Positions 53,397-62,553 are shown, counted from the first letter of the stretch. The stretch is DNA of 64,000 nucleotides from Mucilaginibacter achroorhodeus (GCF_007846095.1 NZ_VOEI01000004.1:310001-374000), one strand, 5' to 3'. The notes: generated from the letters alone by a model not told the origin. Numbers and translations: made by a program.

Positions 53397-56300
53397 AGTG
53401 CAACAACCCGGCCGGTGGACCGAGCGCATTTTCATTGTACTGTTAACGGCATTATTTGTATGTTTTTTCCTGCGTTTACACACCGTTTTGCAAACCCGCT
53501 TTACTGATGTAGATCAACGCTTGCAAGACGGCACCATGATAAACCTTAGTGCCGGCGACCCGGCAGGTCAGCTCAAGCGCCTGCTTACTAAAGGCTATTA
53601 CTTTGAAGATAATAAGGATATTGACCTTATCACTTCAACTGTTGCCAATGCAACAGATAATCACCTGCAGATTGATAATATCGGTGAGCTTAATAAACGT
53701 AAATATTTTATTGTTGCCGATGATGCCTTTGCACAGGGTGGCAAATCTTTTAAAAGCAGGGTAGAAGCTTCAAGGGCTTTACTGGGATACACCGGCGCGG
53801 ATTCGTTGTTATTTGTAAGCGAGAAATCTAACCCAAGGCAGGTGCCTCAAAGTACCGATCTTGAGATGGGCAGCGGAACTATCGCTGCAAACATCGTAAG
53901 TAAAGAACAACCCGTTGACGGTGTATTGGTACGGCTGCAGATGATATTGCCGCAGGATAGTATTTATAACGATGAGGAAATAGAAGAAATTAAACGTACA
54001 CGTGAAAATGGCAACGGTTTCACAAAGGTATTTACACCTGATAGCGCCGGAAGGCCGCATCTGCAGGAATTAATTGCTTACGCACGCACCAATGAGCAAG
54101 GCGTTGCGCAGTTTACGCATCTGCCAAACGGCAAAGCGTTTAAAGTATTGCCTTTGCAGCCCGGTTACCAGTTTGGCACATCGCAGGGTGTGCAGGAACT
54201 GGATGATGATGCCACTTTCGCTTTTAACCAGCAGCCGCATACCATTCGCTTGTTCTCAACCCGCGATTTTAATATCCTTAAAAAAGAAAAATCATTAACC
54301 ATACGTACTGTTGACGATTTTAATCACTGGTTTTATATTATAGTCGGTAGCTTTTTAGGTGCTTTCTTGGTGGTACACATTGTATTGTCAATAGGCTTCA
54401 GAAGTGCCGATCAACTGATCCTGCCGGTTATCATGACTCTAACAGGATTATCATTTATTACCTTACTCAGCTTACAGGATCCTCTCCGAGATCGTTTCCT
54501 GGCTAAGGATATGCTATTCTACTTAGGTATTGGGTTGGTTGCCATGCTGGTGATGCTGTTTTTCAGCCTCCGCCGTTTTACACCCGATTCTTGGGTGTAC
54601 CGGATGCTGGTGTTTAAACAGAACACGGCGGCAGCAAATGGCTGGCCTTGGGTAGCCTTAGCGGCAACTTTACTGGCGCTTACCATCAAGTTTGGTACCG
54701 GGCCCGAGGGTAGCGGCGTAAAGGTTAACTTATTTGGCTTTCAACCGAGCGAGATCGTAAAATATTTGATCATCCTTTTCCTGGCCGGTTTCTTTGCGGC
54801 CAACGAAAAGCTCATCAGCGAGTACACCAGTTGGAATAAACGCTGGCAGTTTTTCTCTTTCGCGCTGATAGCCATACTTGTAACGTTGTTCCTGTTCCTT
54901 ATCCTGGGCGACCTTGGGCCGGCAATGGTGGTACTTTTTACGTTTATTGTTTTGTTCTCGTTTTCGCGCGGCGATTTCATGTTCATGGCGATAGCCGTTG
55001 TGCTGTATGTGCTGGTAAGCTGGTTTGTAAAAAACGTTTGGCTTGCCGCGCTTATTACCGCTGCTGCAGTTTCGTTAATGATGCTGTTCAACCGCCGATC
55101 GTTAAGCGAATCGGCCATTATGGTGCTGGTTATCATGGCAGCGTTTGTTACGATAGACCAAGTGCCTTTATTAGGTAAGTTATTCCCTGGTCCGGTACAA
55201 CGTCTGGTAGACCGTAAAGCCATTTGGCAGGATGCCTGGAATAACGAAGTTTATGGTGGCGACCAGGTAGCGAACGGGCTTTGGGCTATGTCCAGCGGTG
55301 GTGTTGCAGGTCAGGGCGTGGGCGAAGGCTTTGCCAAAACTATCCCTGAGGCGCATACCGATATGATATTACCATCTATGAGTGAAGAGTTCGGGTGGAC
55401 GGGCATGACCTGTATTTTCATCCTTTTCCTGCTCTACCTGCATCGATCCATCATCATTGGCCGGCGAACGGGTACACCATTTTTGTTTTACTTGTGTGCG
55501 GGCATAGGGGTATCAACCTTTGTGCAGTTCTTGCTAATTGCAGGTGGTTCCACAGGAGCGTTACCGCTATCCGGCGTATCGTTGCCGTTTGAAAGTTACG
55601 GTGGTTCATCATTGGTGGCTAACTTGCTGGCATCAGGATTTTTACTATCGGCTTCAAAGGTTAGAGGTACGCCTGTGCAAATGAATTATATTTCGCAGCA
55701 ACAGGACAAAAACCTGGTTCCGGCACTTATGGCAGCCTTAAGTGGTGTGGTGCTGTTGTCGGTTAGTGTATCAAGATATTCATTCAATAACAAAAAATGG
55801 GTGGTTAAGCCATCATTGGTGGCCGATAAAAGCGGCGCAAGGATGTTTAGCTACAACCCGCGCATTGCCATATTAATGAACCGACTGGAGGCCGGTAACC
55901 TTTATGATCGTGATGGCGTTCTATTGGCAACCAGCGATCCTAACCTGGTGAAGCAACAGCATCGTAAACTGGTGCTTGCCGGTGCGGCTGATTACAATAT
56001 TGATTCGGCTATGCACAAGCGTTTGGATAGGTATTATCCTTTTGATGATAAAATGTTCTTTTGGATAGGCGATGCCAACACCGGCGTTTTCAACGGCAGC
56101 CCTAACGGCTACTTCGCGGAGTATGAACATGCTGCAGAACTGCGAGGTTTCCAAATGCCTACAGAGAAATTTAACGTAACCGCTAATCGGTATCGAGAAG
56201 ATAGGTTTCTGGCAAGGGGCGTTAAGGAAATGACAGTCGTAAAACGAGATTACAGCGCCATTGCGCCTTTATTACTTGCGGGCATTAACAGTAAGGAAGT

Positions 56301-57453
56301 TGAAGCCTTTAAAAAGCGAAACCGTGATGTTAGGCTTACCATGGATGCGCAGTTGCAAACCGAAATAGAAAATTCAATAGCTCAGGATACATCGTTACTG
56401 GATAACCGGGTATCGGTAGTGGTAATGGAATCTAATACAGGAGATGTACTTACATCGGCTACTTATCCATTACCACCTGTACATGATTGGGAAAAGCTGA
56501 CCATGAGCTATGCCGACCAAAATCAACTTGCCGGCTGGATGACCACACAAGATCTTGGTTTTACTTTGGCAACGCAACCTGGTTCAACGGCAAAGCTGGC
56601 AACTTCTATTGCATCGTTCAATAAACTGGGTGTGGCCGCGGCTAACCGCAAATTTAACGTGGCCAGCTATGAGCGTATCCGTACCAAAGGTTTGGAGCCC
56701 GATGAAACCGGTGTAATTACGTTGGAGCGTGCTGTTGCAAAATCAAACAACGTTTACTTCATCAAGCTGGCTAACGAGGAGCACCTGCAGGAAAATATGG
56801 CAACCGTTTATCTAAAGACCGGTATGTTCTTACACGGCGTTGGTGGTTATTATTACGGCCGCGATAAAGAGAATGCCCAGCAGGAAGAAAAGTGGCGCGA
56901 GCTTTGGCGTAAAACGGAGTTCAATATTAAGCCGCGATACAATCCAAATAACATTCGTAAAACAAGGGCCAAAGGCATCTCAGGTATGGCCTGGGGCCAG
57001 GGCGAGCTGATAGCCACCCCGGCCGCTGTTGCCCGCATGGCCGCCGGTATTGCCAATAATGGCACCATGCCGCAAAACCGTTATGTACTTAAAGTAAGCG
57101 ATTCTGCAACGAAGGTAAAACCGGGTATTAAGCTGATGAACGATCCGCGCTATGCAGAGCTGATGCGCCATTACATGATAGAACAAAGCGCTCCTAAAGT
57201 ATATACGCTGGGCCTTGCGGTTGCCGGTAAAACCGGTACGCCGGAACGCATCTGGAAAGGCGAGCAGATAAACGATGGCTGGTACGTATTCTTCGCGCCC
57301 AAGGCAAACGGAGCTGGCAATATGGTAGTTTGCGTGAGGATAGAATCAACCAAGGGCTCATCTGATGCGGTAAAACTTGCAGGGCGGCATGTAATACCGT
57401 TCCTGAAAGAAAAAGGCTACATTAAAAGCATTACAGACCAAACAACTGAATAA
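53383..57453 (+). CDS. Fused SEDS glycosyltransferase (RodA/FtsW) and class B penicillin-binding protein
   Basis: 1356 residues in one uninterrupted frame. Order: helix at 14-33; periplasmic region ~35-310 with a beta-sandwich (VDGVLVRLQMILP to VLPLQPGYQF); SEDS domain ~313-770 of about ten helices, with the conserved acidic loop PEAHTDMILPSMSEEFGW (Asp660); a helix near 783-800; a pedestal region with LYDRDGVLLATSDP; and a transpeptidase domain (~975-1345) with Ser1068-Thr-Ala-Lys (SxxK), Ser1121-Asn-Asn (SxN) and Lys1283-Thr-Gly (KTG). Both active sites look intact. It should polymerise glycan and crosslink peptides in one molecule. Confidence 0.95.
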   Translation: MEADKVQQPGRWTERIFIVLLTALFVCFFLRLHTVLQTRFTDVDQRLQDGTMINLSAGDPAGQLKRLLTKGYYFEDNKDIDLITSTVANATDNHLQIDNIGELNKRKYFIVADDAFAQGGKSFKSRVEASRALLGYTGADSLLFVSEKSNPRQVPQSTDLEMGSGTIAANIVSKEQPVDGVLVRLQMILPQDSIYNDEEIEEIKRTRENGNGFTKVFTPDSAGRPHLQELIAYARTNEQGVAQFTHLPNGKAFKVLPLQPGYQFGTSQGVQELDDDATFAFNQQPHTIRLFSTRDFNILKKEKSLTIRTVDDFNHWFYIIVGSFLGAFLVVHIVLSIGFRSADQLILPVIMTLTGLSFITLLSLQDPLRDRFLAKDMLFYLGIGLVAMLVMLFFSLRRFTPDSWVYRMLVFKQNTAAANGWPWVALAATLLALTIKFGTGPEGSGVKVNLFGFQPSEIVKYLIILFLAGFFAANEKLISEYTSWNKRWQFFSFALIAILVTLFLFLILGDLGPAMVVLFTFIVLFSFSRGDFMFMAIAVVLYVLVSWFVKNVWLAALITAAAVSLMMLFNRRSLSESAIMVLVIMAAFVTIDQVPLLGKLFPGPVQRLVDRKAIWQDAWNNEVYGGDQVANGLWAMSSGGVAGQGVGEGFAKTIPEAHTDMILPSMSEEFGWTGMTCIFILFLLYLHRSIIIGRRTGTPFLFYLCAGIGVSTFVQFLLIAGGSTGALPLSGVSLPFESYGGSSLVANLLASGFLLSASKVRGTPVQMNYISQQQDKNLVPALMAALSGVVLLSVSVSRYSFNNKKWVVKPSLVADKSGARMFSYNPRIAILMNRLEAGNLYDRDGVLLATSDPNLVKQQHRKLVLAGAADYNIDSAMHKRLDRYYPFDDKMFFWIGDANTGVFNGSPNGYFAEYEHAAELRGFQMPTEKFNVTANRYREDRFLARGVKEMTVVKRDYSAIAPLLLAGINSKEVEAFKKRNRDVRLTMDAQLQTEIENSIAQDTSLLDNRVSVVVMESNTGDVLTSATYPLPPVHDWEKLTMSYADQNQLAGWMTTQDLGFTLATQPGSTAKLATSIASFNKLGVAAANRKFNVASYERIRTKGLEPDETGVITLERAVAKSNNVYFIKLANEEHLQENMATVYLKTGMFLHGVGGYYYGRDKENAQQEEKWRELWRKTEFNIKPRYNPNNIRKTRAKGISGMAWGQGELIATPAAVARMAAGIANNGTMPQNRYVLKVSDSATKVKPGIKLMNDPRYAELMRHYMIEQSAPKVYTLGLAVAGKTGTPERIWKGEQINDGWYVFFAPKANGAGNMVVCVRIESTKGSSDAVKLAGRHVIPFLKEKGYIKSITDQTTE

Positions 57454-57607
57454 TGCGTTGGTTTATGGTAGTAAGTGCAATGCCGTATGCCAGTGCGGGG
57501 TTTGATGATGGTAGAAGTAAACATTAAGCCGTTATTTTATTAGCGAGATATTTAGGATTAAGGTCAGTAAAGCACTTAAATTTAGATTCATTACTTTACA
57601 GGATAGG

Positions 57608-58399
57608 ATGTTCAATTTTTTTAAAAGCGATAAGGCGGACCGGCCTTCTGATGTTAAAGGTATACGGTACGAACTGCTTCAATTTATTAAACAGGAGTTG
57701 CAGAAAGCAGAAGGTGGCGAAGGTGGCAACATCCGCGGCTTAAACTTGTACATCAACGCCCCAGCGGCAGATAAATCGCTTTACGAGGCTGCGGTGCATA
57801 CCGAAGAACCGGAAGTTTTTAAAGACGAAGTACAGCGGATTGCCGATGACTATGCAGTAAACCTTCCTCAGAACTGGCAACTGGATGTGATATTTGACGA
57901 GGAACTGCCGGCAGAAGCGGTGCCCGCTAAAACTGTAGACGCTGCATTTTTTATTAAAACCGGCAGCAACTTCATCAAACAATCTGCCTCTGCCTACATC
58001 CGCGTTTTGGGTGGAGAGGCGGAACAGAAAGCGTATCACATCCAATCCGGTAAAGACAAGATCAATATCGGTAGGGATAAAAAAGCACAGGCCGATGATG
58101 GCTTTTTCCGCACTAACCATATCGCATTCCCCAGTGATGCAGCCGATGAGGCGAACAAGTATGTAAGTCGCCAGCATGCACACATCGAGTGGAGCGATGA
58201 GGCCGGGAAGTTTTATATTTATGCAGATGAGGGTGGTATCCCGCCGAGGAATAAAATAAAGATCCGTTCAGAAAAAAGTGAGGACGTGATCAAACTAAGC
58301 TCTACCCATATTGGTCATCAATTGCTGGAAGGCGACCAGATCATATTAGGTCAGTCGGCAGTTTTGGAGTTTAGCTATCAACCAGCAGGCAATGAGTAA
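57608..58399 (+). CDS. FHA-domain protein with FhaA-like N-terminal domain
   Basis: 263 residues, soluble. Residues ~18-105 have the FhaA-N layout (YELLQFIKQELQ, LYINAPAADKSLYE, EVQRIADDYAV, WQLDVIFDEELP). The C-terminal FHA domain is canonical: Gly155-Arg156 (NIGRD), Ser187-Arg-Gln-His190 (SRQHAHIEW) and Asn215, the residues that contact phosphothreonine. It should read threonine phosphorylation by the adjacent kinases. Its stop overlaps the second kinase start by 8 nt, so the two are coupled. Confidence 0.85.
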   Translation: MFNFFKSDKADRPSDVKGIRYELLQFIKQELQKAEGGEGGNIRGLNLYINAPAADKSLYEAAVHTEEPEVFKDEVQRIADDYAVNLPQNWQLDVIFDEELPAEAVPAKTVDAAFFIKTGSNFIKQSASAYIRVLGGEAEQKAYHIQSGKDKINIGRDKKAQADDGFFRTNHIAFPSDAADEANKYVSRQHAHIEWSDEAGKFYIYADEGGIPPRNKIKIRSEKSEDVIKLSSTHIGHQLLEGDQIILGQSAVLEFSYQPAGNE

Positions 58400-59792
58400 A
58401 GTATTTACCATAACTGAAGGATTAGAGAATCTGGGTGCGTTACGCACAGGCGGGCAGGGATCGGTGTATAAAGGCCGGCGCATGGGGCCAATGATCACCG
58501 CGGTGAAGATATTACCCACGCCTGTTTACGCAGAAAACACCGAAGACCGCAATTACCGCAACTTCATTAACGAGGTTGGCAAACTGCAAAAGGTTAATGA
58601 GGTGCCTAATCCCAATGTGGTTAAGATCTTGAGCTCGGGTATAACAGAAAGCGGATCGTTGCCATATATTGAGATGGAGTATATTGATGGCCCCGATCTG
58701 TGTGATCTACTACAACCACCCAATGATCGCGTATTTACTATCAAAGAAACTATTCGCCTTGCTTACCAGTTGGCTGGGGCTTTAGCACATTGCCATAAGA
58801 TAGGCATCAAGCATGGCGATGTTAAAAGCAATAACGTTAAGTACAATGCCCAAACCGGCAATTACATACTGATAGATTTTGGATTGGCCATCCTTACCGA
58901 TGAGGAGCGCCGTACCAGCATCAGGCATGCCGGGGCTATAGAATTTATGGCACCAGAGCAAACAGATGGCATGATGTTGCCGCAATCTGATGTTTATGCT
59001 TATGGGATCATCTTATATGAAATGCTCACCGGCACTGTGCCGTTCCCACTTACAGGCAACGGTGAAACCGCCCGCAACAACGTGCGCATGGCCCACCTTG
59101 AATCACCTGTGCCAGATCTGCGTATTATGCGTCAGAACAATCTGCCCCGCACCTGGACAGAAGAAAAGCGCGATCAGGAAATGCAGTTGCCACGCTGGTT
59201 GTTGGCCATTATAGATAAATGCCTGCAAAAGCAGCCCGAAGACCGCTACGCAAGTGGTGTGGAATTATTGGACGCTGTTGTTGAAGCCAATTTCTCCGGG
59301 GAAAGTAAAGCTGGAAACGCTGCGATACTTGCTGAGAACGAACGCTTAAGAAAGCTTGTTGAGCAGTTTGAAAAAGAGGACGCTGAAAAGAACCGGCAAC
59401 TGGCCGCACTGCAAACCCTTGCAAAAGAAACAGGCGCTCATTTTAACGGTAACAAAGGGATGTACGAGCGCAACCGGGCAACCATTATTATGCCGCGAAA
59501 AATGCTTGGCGCTATTATAACCGTTGGGCTTATATTCGTAGCTATATCGTTATATGCATTCTTTAAGAGTCCTGCCGGTAACAGCAATGTAGTGTACGTA
59601 CCCGCTGTAAACTATTTGCGGCCACCGTATATACCTAAACAGTATAATTATGATAGTGTTGCCCTCGCCAGACAAGCCCAGCTTGCATCAAAAAAGAGAG
59701 TTTGGAAAGCTAAAAAAGTCTGGGCTGATTCTGTAAAGGTGGCACCACCGGTCAAGAAGAAAAAACGTAAGAAGTTCCTGGGGATTTTCTGA
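58392..59792 (+). CDS. Membrane Ser/Thr protein kinase, PknB-like (copy 2)
   Basis: 466 residues, closely paralogous to copy 1 over the kinase domain (~1-300): GGQGSVYKGR, catalytic HGDVKSNN (Asp143), IDFGLAI, MAPEQ. After it come a coiled coil (AENERLRKLVEQFEKED, about 315-355), a membrane helix (about 371-393) and a short, strongly basic C terminus (KKKKRKKF). The basic extracytoplasmic tail, if correctly placed outside, could contact anionic wall or lipid. The tail differs completely from that of copy 1, which suggests different signals. Confidence 0.93.
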   Translation: MSKVFTITEGLENLGALRTGGQGSVYKGRRMGPMITAVKILPTPVYAENTEDRNYRNFINEVGKLQKVNEVPNPNVVKILSSGITESGSLPYIEMEYIDGPDLCDLLQPPNDRVFTIKETIRLAYQLAGALAHCHKIGIKHGDVKSNNVKYNAQTGNYILIDFGLAILTDEERRTSIRHAGAIEFMAPEQTDGMMLPQSDVYAYGIILYEMLTGTVPFPLTGNGETARNNVRMAHLESPVPDLRIMRQNNLPRTWTEEKRDQEMQLPRWLLAIIDKCLQKQPEDRYASGVELLDAVVEANFSGESKAGNAAILAENERLRKLVEQFEKEDAEKNRQLAALQTLAKETGAHFNGNKGMYERNRATIIMPRKMLGAIITVGLIFVAISLYAFFKSPAGNSNVVYVPAVNYLRPPYIPKQYNYDSVALARQAQLASKKRVWKAKKVWADSVKVAPPVKKKKRKKFLGIF

Positions 59793-59809
59793 TACTACAA
59801 TACTTTAAG

Positions 59810-60565
59810 ATGAGATCACTGTTTTTATCGTGCTTGATTTTGATGAATTTCGCATGTTTTGCACAACACAAATCTTTCAAAGTACTGGCAATTTATGAGA
59901 ACGGTGGTCATCACGTTGAATACTCTAAAAGAGCAAAGGTGTGGCTAAACCAACTTGCTGCCAAACGTGGTTTTACGGTTGATTACATCGTGAATACCAA
60001 TAACATCGATTCTGCTTATCTCAGCAAATATAATCTGTTTATCCAGTTAGATTATCCGCCTTACGGTTGGAAGGAGAAAGCGGTAAAGGCTTTTGAACAG
60101 TATATTAATAGCGGCAGGGGAGGTTGGATAGGTTTTCATCACGCTACGCTTTTAGGAGAGTTTGATGGGTTCCCGATGTGGGAGTGGTTTTACCACTTTA
60201 TGGGCGATATTAAATTCAAAGATTACATCGCCACCTTTGCATCAGGCGAGGTTAAGATTGAAGACAGCCAACACCCGGTAATGCGCGGCATCCCCGCTAA
60301 ATTCTTAATAAAACAGGAGGAGTGGTACACTTACGATAAAAGCCCACGGCCAAATGTTAAGGTACTTGCCAGCGTTGATGAGAATACCTATCAACCTAAC
60401 GGCAATATCAAAATGGCCGATCACCCCGTTGTATGGACAAACCCTAAGTACAAAGCCCGGAATGTTTACATTTTTATGGGACATTCGCCCAGGCTGTTTG
60501 ATAATCCGGCTTATACCAAATTGTTCACCAATGCCATTTTCTGGGCGGTTGGAGGGAAGTTGTAA
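59810..60565 (+). CDS. Secreted ThuA-domain protein
   Basis: 251 residues with signal peptide (LILMNFACFAQ). ThuA-like class I glutamine amidotransferase-fold domain: VLAIYENGGHHVEYS, YNLFIQLDYPP, GRGGWIGFHHATL, HPVMRGIP, and WTNPKYKARNVYIFMGHS. The usual amidotransferase Cys is absent, as in ThuA. The ThuA family was named from trehalose utilisation, where 3-keto sugars are involved; the role here is open. It lies 18 nt after the second kinase and may be in the same transcript. Confidence 0.88.
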   Translation: MRSLFLSCLILMNFACFAQHKSFKVLAIYENGGHHVEYSKRAKVWLNQLAAKRGFTVDYIVNTNNIDSAYLSKYNLFIQLDYPPYGWKEKAVKAFEQYINSGRGGWIGFHHATLLGEFDGFPMWEWFYHFMGDIKFKDYIATFASGEVKIEDSQHPVMRGIPAKFLIKQEEWYTYDKSPRPNVKVLASVDENTYQPNGNIKMADHPVVWTNPKYKARNVYIFMGHSPRLFDNPAYTKLFTNAIFWAVGGKL

Positions 60566-60570
60566 TTCTT

Positions 60571-60635
60571 GAGTCTAAAGTCCTAAGTCTTTCTATTAAC
60601 AAATAGTAAACTTCACTTAGGACTTTCGACTAAAG
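60571..60635. repeat. Inverted repeat between convergent genes
   Basis: Arms at about 60573-60588 (tctaaagtcctaagtc) and 60615-60630 are complementary over 14-15 positions with one mismatch. It probably belongs to the same dispersed word family as 46520-46555, and could terminate transcription from both sides. Confidence 0.6.
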
Positions 60636-60644
60636 GCTTTGCAC

Positions 60645-61799
60645 TTATTTTTCCGTTACGGAAGTGTTTAAGCTTTTGAATAAAGTAGTAACAGGTTGTT
60701 TATCGGTAGTGCCGTAACCTCCCTGCAGGATGCTTTGGCCTGTTACTCCGGGATTATTGCCATGCCCCATAAACCATTTACCATCCGTATTGCTGATGCT
60801 GATGCCGGCTACACCTGCCGCCTGCAGTGAAAAATCGGTGCAGTTGTTATAACTCAGGTGGTAATCCACGTCATTGTATTCTTTAGTAAGCTTCAGGATC
60901 TTTTCAAAACTTTTCCTAGAAATAAACTTCCCGATGATCTCATCCCATTTGTGCCCCGCGTCATTTTTGAATTGCGATGACGTTGACGGGAACCAAGGTG
61001 TTGCGGAGAATAAATGGTCTTTTTTAGGGTAAAAACCAAATGAGCATGAAACGTAAGTAGAATCTGTATTGTATTTGATCAATGTGATATAGGTATGCCC
61101 GGTATAAGCCAGTACGTGCACTTTCTTTTTACCCGGCGAAGGCTGCTTTACATGAAAAAGCAATGCATAGGCCACCGCTTGTTTCCCATCGTTGAACGTA
61201 CCTGAAATATTTTCGTATGTGGTTCTTTTTGATTTATCACTCCGAACCTGCAGGCTTTGAACGTATGCTAAGGAATCGTCTTTGGTGTTGATTGGCAGAT
61301 CAGTGTTTTGGCTGGTATCTATTTCCAGGCTGTCTACAGCAGCGGCTTCTTCATTGTCTTTTAGCTTTTTATCCTTCTGTAACGTTTTAAAGAAGCATTT
61401 CATCGCCAGGGGATAAAGTTTCAATCTTGCGAAAAGATTTGCAAACTTGAACAGCGTTTTATTTCGCGCCTCATTACCTGCAGCGTTGTTATCACCTATC
61501 TCAAGCTGTTTGAGATAATCCATCAATTGCCTTCGGTCTCTGGAATTATTAAGACTTACAGATACCTTTTTTTGCAGGGAGTTTTCATTAACATCATCAA
61601 AAATGCTCGACAACTTTGCTGCTTTAGATGCTGTAAAAGCTTGCTCGTCAATGTAAGATGAGTTAGCAGATAGTGAGTCAATAGCATTGTCCTTGTAAGG
61701 TAGGGATGCTGACAATTGTGCACTGGCGGTTGCTGTGCTAAAAGCCAGTACGACAAAAACAGAAATTTTTAAAAGCGATAAACGTATACGATCAATCAT
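60645..61799 (-). CDS. Secreted protein with possible permuted NlpC/P60-like domain
   Basis: 384 residues with a signal peptide (LKISVFVVLAFSTATASAQ). Residues 30-190 are low in motifs. Residues ~200-345 contain a GHTYITLIKY histidine and, later, SYNNCTDFSLQAAG with a single conserved-looking Cys. This order (His before Cys) is the one seen in permuted papain-fold enzymes such as DUF4105-type proteins. If so it would be a peptidase, amidase or lipid-linked hydrolase in the envelope. This is a pattern-based suggestion only; the gene is otherwise unrecognised. Confidence 0.6.
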   Translation of the reverse strand: MIDRIRLSLLKISVFVVLAFSTATASAQLSASLPYKDNAIDSLSANSSYIDEQAFTASKAAKLSSIFDDVNENSLQKKVSVSLNNSRDRRQLMDYLKQLEIGDNNAAGNEARNKTLFKFANLFARLKLYPLAMKCFFKTLQKDKKLKDNEEAAAVDSLEIDTSQNTDLPINTKDDSLAYVQSLQVRSDKSKRTTYENISGTFNDGKQAVAYALLFHVKQPSPGKKKVHVLAYTGHTYITLIKYNTDSTYVSCSFGFYPKKDHLFSATPWFPSTSSQFKNDAGHKWDEIIGKFISRKSFEKILKLTKEYNDVDYHLSYNNCTDFSLQAAGVAGISISNTDGKWFMGHGNNPGVTGQSILQGGYGTTDKQPVTTLFKSLNTSVTEK

Positions 61800-62109
61800 A
61801 GTAAATTGCCATTGATAAGGTGGACGCTCAGGCGTAGGGGGATCCTATCAGAAACAATAGCAGCGCGCGATTTTTAGCCGCCCGGTGAGATAAAGATAAC
61901 AACTAACAATTGTGAAATACACAAATGTGGAGTATTTCACACTTTTTAACATTAAGAAGACTTTAACATAAGCCCCTATTCCGAATTGCTCAATGATTAA
62001 AAATTCAATCATAATATTATTTTTTGATTAAATATTATCTTTAGATTTATGTAATTGCCGTCAATAAAGTTTTTACGTCCTCGTTTTTAACCAATTAAAC
62101 ATTATTTTT
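61800..62109. other. AT-rich gene-free region between divergent genes
   Basis: 310 bp, holding the upstream regions of the minus gene at 61799 and the plus gene at 62110. A near -7 box (TATCTTTA at 62036-62043) lies 67 nt before the plus-strand ATG. No RNA gene, repeat or short ORF worth reporting was seen. Confidence 0.5.
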
Positions 62110-62553
62110 ATGAAAAGGAACCTTATGTTATCATCGCTGATAGCTGTTATGCTATTTGCTTTACCTTCATTTACTCCTGTTGACACTAAACCTCCTGCTA
62201 AGAAGGCCGCTAAGAGAAATGCAGCACCTTTACAGCAAGATTTCCCTGCATGTGGGGCTGTGCTCAACATTCATGTTACATCTTTTTCAGCCTATTCAAT
62301 AACCATAGAATGGAACCCAAGTTCAGCCAGTTCTTATGGTATCGGTGGCTATTGGAACACAACCGGTCCAAGCCTGCCACCACCGAGCGGCACCACTTAT
62401 GCTAATAGCTTAACGCTTGCAATTCCATCTTCAGCAACAGGTGGCAGGGTAGCTATATTAGCAAAATGTGCAGACGGCAGCACTTCTACCGGCGCTGATT
62501 TTTCACATGGGGTGTTGTTTGATAAAAACTCACTTACCTGGAGCACTTTTTAA
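62110..62553 (+). CDS. Small secreted protein with FN3-like fold, unknown function
   Basis: 147 residues: a signal peptide (LSSLIAVMLFALPSFTPVDT), a basic linker (KPPAKKAAKRNA), then about 95 residues with beta-strand spacing like a fibronectin type III unit (VTSFSAYSITIEWNPSSASSY). Two cysteines (in PACGAVL and AKCADGS) could form a disulphide. No family is recognised. It is monocistronic, with its own terminator. Confidence 0.65.
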   Translation: MKRNLMLSSLIAVMLFALPSFTPVDTKPPAKKAAKRNAAPLQQDFPACGAVLNIHVTSFSAYSITIEWNPSSASSYGIGGYWNTTGPSLPPPSGTTYANSLTLAIPSSATGGRVAILAKCADGSTSTGADFSHGVLFDKNSLTWSTF

